Source of the DNA: Carettochelys insculpta
Lineage: Eukaryota > Chordata > Testudines > Carettochelyidae
DNA: 64,000 bases
Reading direction: 5' to 3'
Assembly: GCF_033958435.1 (NCBI RefSeq)
Contig: NC_134140.1
Span: 59,365,001-59,429,000, forward strand
In this document: positions 58,081 through 64,000 of the stretch, piece by piece
Numbering within the stretch: position 1 is the first letter of the stretch
Layout of the letters: the number at the start of each line of letters is the position of its first letter
The notes under the pieces: model-generated
The model's input: only the letters and a program-made list of their open reading frames with translations
Databases searched by the model: none
Told to the model about the DNA's origin: nothing
Position numbers and translations under genes: made by a program

Positions 58081-61000
58081 TGTGAATAAAATCAGTGGCA
58101 ATATAATCTAACCTTTTGCAGACTAGATGGTCTAGGAATAATGTCAAAATGACCAAGGCCCCAGTTTAGATCTAGCCAAGCACATGGAACACCTGCTTAT
58201 CTTTCATTATCTTAAGTGGCCCTGCTCAGCTCACATGGCTGCAAGTTCATCAGATGCCTAAATGCTTTGCTGGATCCAGGGATTACCCAAGATGATGTGA
58301 TTTCATGTTGGTGTTTGTGCTTTGAGGTTTGTTGCAGAGTTTGATAATTTCTGAAAGGATTATTTCTAAAAAAAAAAAAGGGGGAAATTCATGGATCATG
58401 ACACATGTTAACATGAAACTTTTCAGGGTGAGGGTTGTTTTGGAAGGTGTTGTTGTTTTTCAGTTTAAAGTCAGTGCTCTTGAAAAGTGCTGGATTGGTA
58501 GCACTTGGGACTGAAGTTCTCTTTTTGTTTACAGAATGAGTCCAGCACCATTTGTGGAAGTGAAAGACACCCCCCCTCCCATATTTTTCTGCCAATGTGC
58601 CTGAAATCTGTCTCAAGAGCATGATGTAGTTTTAGATTCCAGCTTCATTCATACCTTGGCATCACTGGCAAAAGCTGCCAGTCTGACAGCAAAGAAATCT
58701 TCTGTGCAATGCAGACAGACACACCCTGCTATCTCTGCTAACAGTGACAGAAAAAATGTCATTTAGAACCAATTTTATAATGTTTTTTATTATGTGCATT
58801 CAGCTATTTTAGATAATCCTAAATCCAAATTCTTTCAAACCTTGGGAAAAGTTCAGTTCCAGATCCAAACATGGTGGCTTTTTCATCTACTAGGAATAAA
58901 TTGTTTCATGTAGGCCACCAAATAACTGGCACCAAACAGTGACCACTTTCCATCGATACCAAACACCTCCATTTTCTGAGAAACACAATTTTTAAGGTAG
59001 CTAACTCCAAGGGCTAGCAAAATTGACAGCACCTTTTCCAGACAAAACCAGAGAAGACGATAGCTTCATTCTAGATTACCAAATTAAGAGTTGCACAAAC
59101 ATCTCTGTTTAGCATTAGATTTTTGTAATGGGTACTTCACCAGTAGAAAATAAGTATTTCAGTGTAACACAAATTTAAACTTTTCAATTATGGATAGTAC
59201 CATGTAGCTTTTCTTTTCTTTTCTGGTGGTGGGGGAGGCCTTGGGGGAATGTGTCATATAAGTGATTGTTTTTGTAAGCACTTTTGCTGTGCATTACTTT
59301 GTATAATGAACATTTAATTAAATATTATTTTCCGAACAATTTAAAGGAAAAATAAACCCTGTGTTTTACGCTAAACAAGTTGTGTCATTATCAACAGCAC
59401 TGTTATAGTAAATCTTTGTCACACATTTAGGAAGAAATAAAAAATACTTTTGTGAAACAGTCCAAAATTAATGTACAGGGAGCTGATCTTGCTTTCGTTG
59501 AAGTCAATGGCAAAGCATCACAGATTTCTCTGGGAGCAGTAGCAAGAGCCTGGTATTTAAATGAGTGCACATGATATTACTTTGATTCATTTGCCATGTT
59601 TGCCCCATATTTCAAACATTAATCATGAGTAGAATCACTTAACAAAAATTACTTTCTCTAGTCCATTTTTTTCCCCCCTCTGTGGTAGTCAATAAACCAT
59701 TATTGCCCAGCATCAGCACAGCACTGAAGTACTTGTTTAATGCCCAGTGAAGTCCTGGAGACTTAAGGACATTGCTGAATTAGAACCTATAAAAGAGCTT
59801 TGCGGGATGATTTTTTTAATGATCCAAATTCTCTTGAGGTGCAAATGGGGACTGACCCATTGACTGCAGTACAAGTCCACTAATTCAGCGGCAGAGAATT
59901 GTGTCCAATTGTTTTTGTGACCAGTGCTTGCAGAATGAACAAGTTCACCTTCATACACACTCCATTTGTGAAAGAATGAAAGCACATTTTTTCTTAGAGC
60001 TGAAATCGTGAAAAGATGGCTAGCCAAGGCTCTACATGCCCTACCATATATGAAAGAATCCCAGGAACATTAAAGTCGTACTTTATCGGTGAATTACTTG
60101 CAAACTTTCCTCATGATTAATTCAGAGTTCAATAAACACATCAAGTTCTGGGAACAGATGCATTAAAATTAATTTTGGCATCTGTAGTGCTTAGTGAAGA
60201 TAAGAGTTGTGCAAGCCCCTGCCACTGACTGCCTAAACTTTTGTTGTATCCTGTGTATGAAATATGTCTTTCCTTTGTTGTATCAGTTTAGCAGAGCTGA
60301 AAATGGGCAACAGTCAAAATGACAGAAATGACTTCTCATAAAGAGAAGAGCAGGGGAGATGGGCTAAGAGAAAGATGAGTCATCACTGGTCTGTATTCCA
60401 GAAACAGCTCACCCTGGCCAGCTGTTGTACGTCACTAGATTGCATCATTTCAGAAAATGAATGTGCTGTATGTCCTGTGCAAAGCGTTGCCTTGGAGGAC
60501 AGAGGCACAAGATGCACTGGCGTGACTTCAGTTACTTCATTGACTTCAGTGGGAGCTGTCCCTGCCTTTATCAGGATTGAATTTGTCCCCTTCACAGGGA
60601 AAGGTGGGCCACTGAAAGATGGGCAGTTTGGTATGCAAGGAGCTACAAACCTGTTCACAGCTTCTTTCCTAGTGTCTCTTTCTCTCACATAGACTCAAGG
60701 ACACGTGGCAGATCACTGCTGCAAAATACACATGGGCGATCAACAGAAATAACTCATGATTTAAAGATTTTTCTTTTAATTATTAAGTGCTGATTATGAT
60801 GCTTAAAGCAGCTGAAACTTTAAAGTTGCTTGCACATGGATTGGAACTAACTATTTTAACATGAGGCAGAAAAGGGTTTAAAAAAAAAAACGAAAAACAA
60901 AAAACACTTTTCTATTTAGAGAATTTTAAGTGACAAAAGGCCAAACAGTCCAGCTCTGTTGCAGTCAAGGGATATGAATCTCCCAAAAGAAAGAGTAGCC

Positions 61001-61302
61001 ACTAAGTAACCTCTCAGGAACATAGGACCCATTTCTACCACTTTTGGTCACATTGGCTATTACCAAATGACCCCTGGATGCCACCAGAGAGTTATAAAGG
61101 GACTGTAAAGGATGTTTAAATAGCCCTCATGGAACACTCTCATTGTAGGTGCTGGCATAGGTTGGCGTAATGGTTTTATGCTTTCTCCCTCTCAGTCCCC
61201 AACATAGGGGAGCATGTCAGGGATGGGTTGAAGGAGGCAAAGGTGAGGGGTAGCATGGTCAGAGAGCACTGAACTCTGGCTGTTTTAAGTTTGCATAATA
61301 TT
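58081..61302. other. Gene-free AT-rich stretch
   Basis: No exon was recognised. Short A/T homopolymers occur (58369, 60885). The block 60500-60600 contains TTGACTTCAGTGGGAGCTG, a motif of ancient dispersed elements. Confidence 0.55.
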
Positions 61303-61310
61303 CTATAGAG

Positions 61311-61468
61311 CAGGGGTAATCAATTATTTTTGTCAAAGTCCAACTTTCTTGGTCAAGGTATAATCAGGTGCAGACTCTAGAGAAAATAATACAAAAATAA
61401 ATTACACTTTGTTCAAAAGCATCTGGCAGTCTGGATTTGACCCACAGTGTGCCTATTGACTATCACAG
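61311..61468. mobile_element. Short hAT element, 158 bp, first of the stack
   Basis: It starts CAGGGGTAATCAATTA, and its right end, read backwards, is CTGTGATAGTCAATAG (10 of 16 agree). The left flank is CTATAGAG (61303-61310). The right flank is CTA at 61469-61471, continued as TAGAG at 62185-62189 after the MITE is removed, giving an exact 8-bp duplication. Confidence 0.75.
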
Positions 61469-61471
61469 CTA

Positions 61472-62181
61472 AGCTGCGTCTACACGTGCACGCTACTTCG
61501 AAGTAGCGGCAGTAACTTCGAAATAGCGCCCGTCACGTCTACACGTGTTGGGCGCTATTTCGAAGTTGAAATCGACGTTGGGCGGCGAGACGTCGAAGTC
61601 GCTAACCCCATGAGGGGATGGGAATAGCGCCCTACTTCGACGTTCAACATCGAAGTAGGGACGTGTAGACGATCCGCGTCCCGCAACATCGAAATAGCGG
61701 GGTCCTCCATGGCGGCCATCAGCTGGGGGGTTGAGTGATACTCTCTCTCCAGCCCTTGCGGGGCTCTGTGGTCACCGTGGGCAGCAGCCCTTAGCCCAGG
61801 GCTTCTGGCTGCTGCTGCTGCAGCTGGGGGTCCGTGCTGCATATACAGGGTCTGCAACTAGTTGTTGGCTCTGTGTATCTTGCACTGTTTAATGAAAGTG
61901 TGTCTGGGAGGGGCCCTTTAAGGGAGCGACTTGCTGTTGAGTCCGCCCCGTGACCCTGTCTGCAGCTGTGCCTGGCTCCCTTATTTCGATGTGTGCTACT
62001 TTGGCGTGTAGACGTTCCCTCGCTGCGCCTATTTCGATGTCGGGCTGCGCAACGTCGAAGTTGAACATCGACGTTGCCGGCCCTGGAGGACGTGTAGACG
62101 TTATTCATCGAAATAGCCTATTTCGATGTCGCAACATCGAAATAAGCTACTTCGAAGTAGCGTGCATGTGTAGACGTAGCC
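61472..62181. mobile_element. MITE with about 36-bp terminal repeats and internal sub-repeats, 710 bp
   Basis: The ends AGCTGCGTCTACACGTGCAC and, inverted, GGCTACGTCTACACATGCAC, both run on into CGCTACTTCGAAGTAGC (33 of 36 agree). CTA lies on each side (61469-61471 and 62182-62184). The inside repeats CTATTTCGA- and GTCTACACG-type motifs in both orientations, giving strong potential secondary structure. A central block (61690-61980) is unrelated. The 3-bp duplication fits a Harbinger-like transposase supplied in trans. Confidence 0.85.
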
Positions 62182-62189
62182 CTATAGAG

Positions 62190-62572
62190 CAGTGAGTCTC
62201 AGTCATGGTTATGAGAACATGTGGGGCTACACAGGGGTCTTCCTGGGGGTACAGGAACTCATTTAGATATTTGCCTAGTTTTACAACAGGGTACAGAAAA
62301 AGCACTCACGAAAGTCAGTGCAAACTAAAATTTTATACAGACAGTGGCTTGTTTGATACTGTTCTATATACACTGAAATGTAAGTACAATATTTACATTC
62401 CAATTGCTTTATTTTATAGTTCTATGATAAAAATCAGAAAGTGAGCAAATTGTAAGTAACAGCAAGCTGTGACCCTTTTGTATTTTTTTAAGTGAGGTAA
62501 CACTTGAGGGGACACAAGACAAGTCAGACTTCTTAAAGGGGTATAGTAGTCTGGAAATGTTGAGAACCACTG
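62190..62572. mobile_element. Non-autonomous hAT element, 383 bp, second of the stack
   Basis: It starts CAGTGAGTCTCAGTCATGG and ends CATGTTGAGAACCACTG-like sequence. The flanks CTATAGAG (62182-62189) and CGATAGAG (62573-62580) match at 7 of 8. Confidence 0.88.
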
Positions 62573-64000
62573 CGATAGAGGGGTATCTGTAAGATGGCAC
62601 AATTGAGAGCAGCCCTCAGTGAACTCTAATGGTATGTCAACACTGCAGTTGGATTCCTACAGCTGATCCATTCCAGACCCTGGCCTCAAAACCCCGAGCT
62701 CCAGCCTGAACTCAAGTGTCTAAATTGGAATTAAAAAGTCCCGTAGCCCAAGCCATGTAAGCAATGTTCCTTCTAATTTTTTCCATCCAGGTGCAGAATA
62801 AATTTTGTTACATACACCAAAGCATATGTGGCTGTGCATCACGAGGAGAAACACCTACTGCCAGCTGTGGGTGTTGTTCTAATCAGCTATGCGGCACCTG
62901 AATCTCTCCTGCATGGCTGTCCAAGTGTCAGGCTTACAGAGAACACTGTCTATGAGCTGTAGGCAGCTCAACTGGCACAACCAGCCACAGGTGTCTAATA
63001 GCAGTGTATTCAGTGTGATTGTAGCCATTGGTCCCAGAATATAAGAAAGACAAGCTGAGTGAGGTAATATCTTTTATTGGAGCCCGGGGGCATGTGCAAG
63101 GGTACCAGTTCCTTCCCCCAGTAACTGCTGCGAGCACAGAACTTCTCTGGCTCCAGAGCCACAGAGGCAGGGAAAATAGAGCTCCTGCCTAAAATTGGGC
63201 AAAGGAGAGGGGAGATGGCACTTCTCCAGCACAGGAGGGACAGCAATCTCAAAATGAATCAAATTTAAGTTCCTGCATATGCCTCTGGCTGCACCAACTT
63301 TTATGGTGTAAGAGTGGCAAGCTACGGAGCTCTTCTGCCCAGCATCACAGCAAGCCACAAGGTGGAACAGACAAGCATATGTCATTAGCACGTTACTGTA
63401 AGGGACCGTTCAAGGCAGAGTGACACCTTAACACCTCTGCAGTCATAGGACAAAAAGACAAGGGGGCTAGTTGGTGACAGATCATTCTAATAAGCTGTAA
63501 ATCTAGTGTCCCTGTTGAGTCCAAAATTTTTAATGTTATGAACTTAATCTCTTAGGCGCATATTTTGAAGGCGTTGTACAGGTTTTTTCTTTGATGATGA
63601 GGACTCAGAGGTTAGAATGATATAGACTGATCACTTTGTGACAGGTGTTCACCCGTAGGTGATGTGAAGTTTTTGTCTTTCATCACTTTCCTGTGTGAAT
63701 AACAAGCAGTCCTATGGCACATGAGAAACTAATAAGGCCCACTTCTTCAGATGATTGGAGTAGGAAAAAATAGAATCTAGGGTTTATATAGCAGGGAGGG
63801 AGGAAGGAGGCAAGGAAGGAGGGGGAAAAGGGTTAGCTGTCACTAGCAGTACCAACTGATGAAGCAAATTAAGTAGGATGTTTCCCATTCCTGCAGACCT
63901 CAAAGGTGTGGAAATTGCTCTTGTAATGCAAAAGATACTTGAGATCTCTGTTAAGGCAGAGGTTAAAATGGGTCAAATTAGCAAGTGAATTTCAGTTCAG
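62573..64000. repeat. Dispersed repeat remnants to the window end
   Basis: 62762-62949 is related to 9325-9530 (shared TTCTAATTTTTTCCATCC and ACACCAAAGCATATG-type boxes). 63040-63120 is related to 41200-41290. 63690-63990 starts with the AGTCCTATGGCAC and CCACTTCTTCAGATGA boxes, a relative of the fold-back/4880 repeat group. No coding sequence was recognised. Confidence 0.5.

Noticed and set aside
62754..62957. Possible hAT-type duplication around the repeat at 62762-62949
   Set aside because: The flanking octamers agree at only about 4 of 8 bases. The repeat itself is kept as unclassified.
33611..64000. Exons of IRF2, the gene expected beyond CASP3 in other vertebrates
   Set aside because: No block of its DNA-binding domain was seen. 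In mammals the distance is well over 30 kb, so absence here is expected.

Overview
This is vertebrate nuclear DNA, most likely from a cryptodiran (hidden-necked) turtle. A tRNA-derived SINE at about 8851-9050 has the head typical of the tRNA-Lys SINEs of these turtles. CR1 LINEs ending in ATTCTATGA, a DIRS-type element and many short hAT-type elements fit the same origin. I infer the group from repeat content and cannot name a species.

The one host gene I can prove is CASP3 (caspase-3), on the + strand. Six coding exons lie between 21802 and 32300. Their splice phases agree at every junction, and together they encode a 282-residue effector caspase with a normal catalytic dyad, S1 pocket and processing sites. 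A CpG island at about 10.7-11.9 kb is the probable promoter, with an untranslated first exon. The 3' UTR runs to about 33.1-33.5 kb. Introns 1 and 4 are large and filled with transposons.

Layout: 1-4640, DIRS-like retroelement, minus strand, cut by the window edge. 4640-5373, older repeat holding a fold-back insertion. 5374-8400, CR1 LINE, minus. 8600-10470, CR1 fragment, SINE and other repeats. 10.7-33.5 kb, CASP3 with hAT, pogo/Tigger-like, fold-back, Harbinger-like and CR1 insertions in its introns. 33611-36133, a 2.5-kb element with short inverted ends. 37440-41064, a second, decayed CR1 with an inverted piece at its 5' side. 42.0-43.7 kb, ancient L3/CR1-like fragment and a hAT. 45.5-51.3 kb, LINE 3' fragment, hAT elements, a large inverted-terminal-repeat element and a pogo-like element. 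54.34-58.08 kb, a nearly complete non-LTR retrotransposon of a different family from CR1. 61.3-62.6 kb, a stack of three DNA transposons that reuse one target site.

The most notable structures are three fold-back (leader-arm-loop-inverted arm) insertions, each bounded by an 11-16 bp direct repeat (4985-5158, 18321-18528, 19512-19724), and the stacked insertions at 61303-62580. The DIRS element has three in-frame UGA codons as the only breaks found in its two long reading frames. No bacterial-type system, CRISPR array or recognised endogenous virus was seen.
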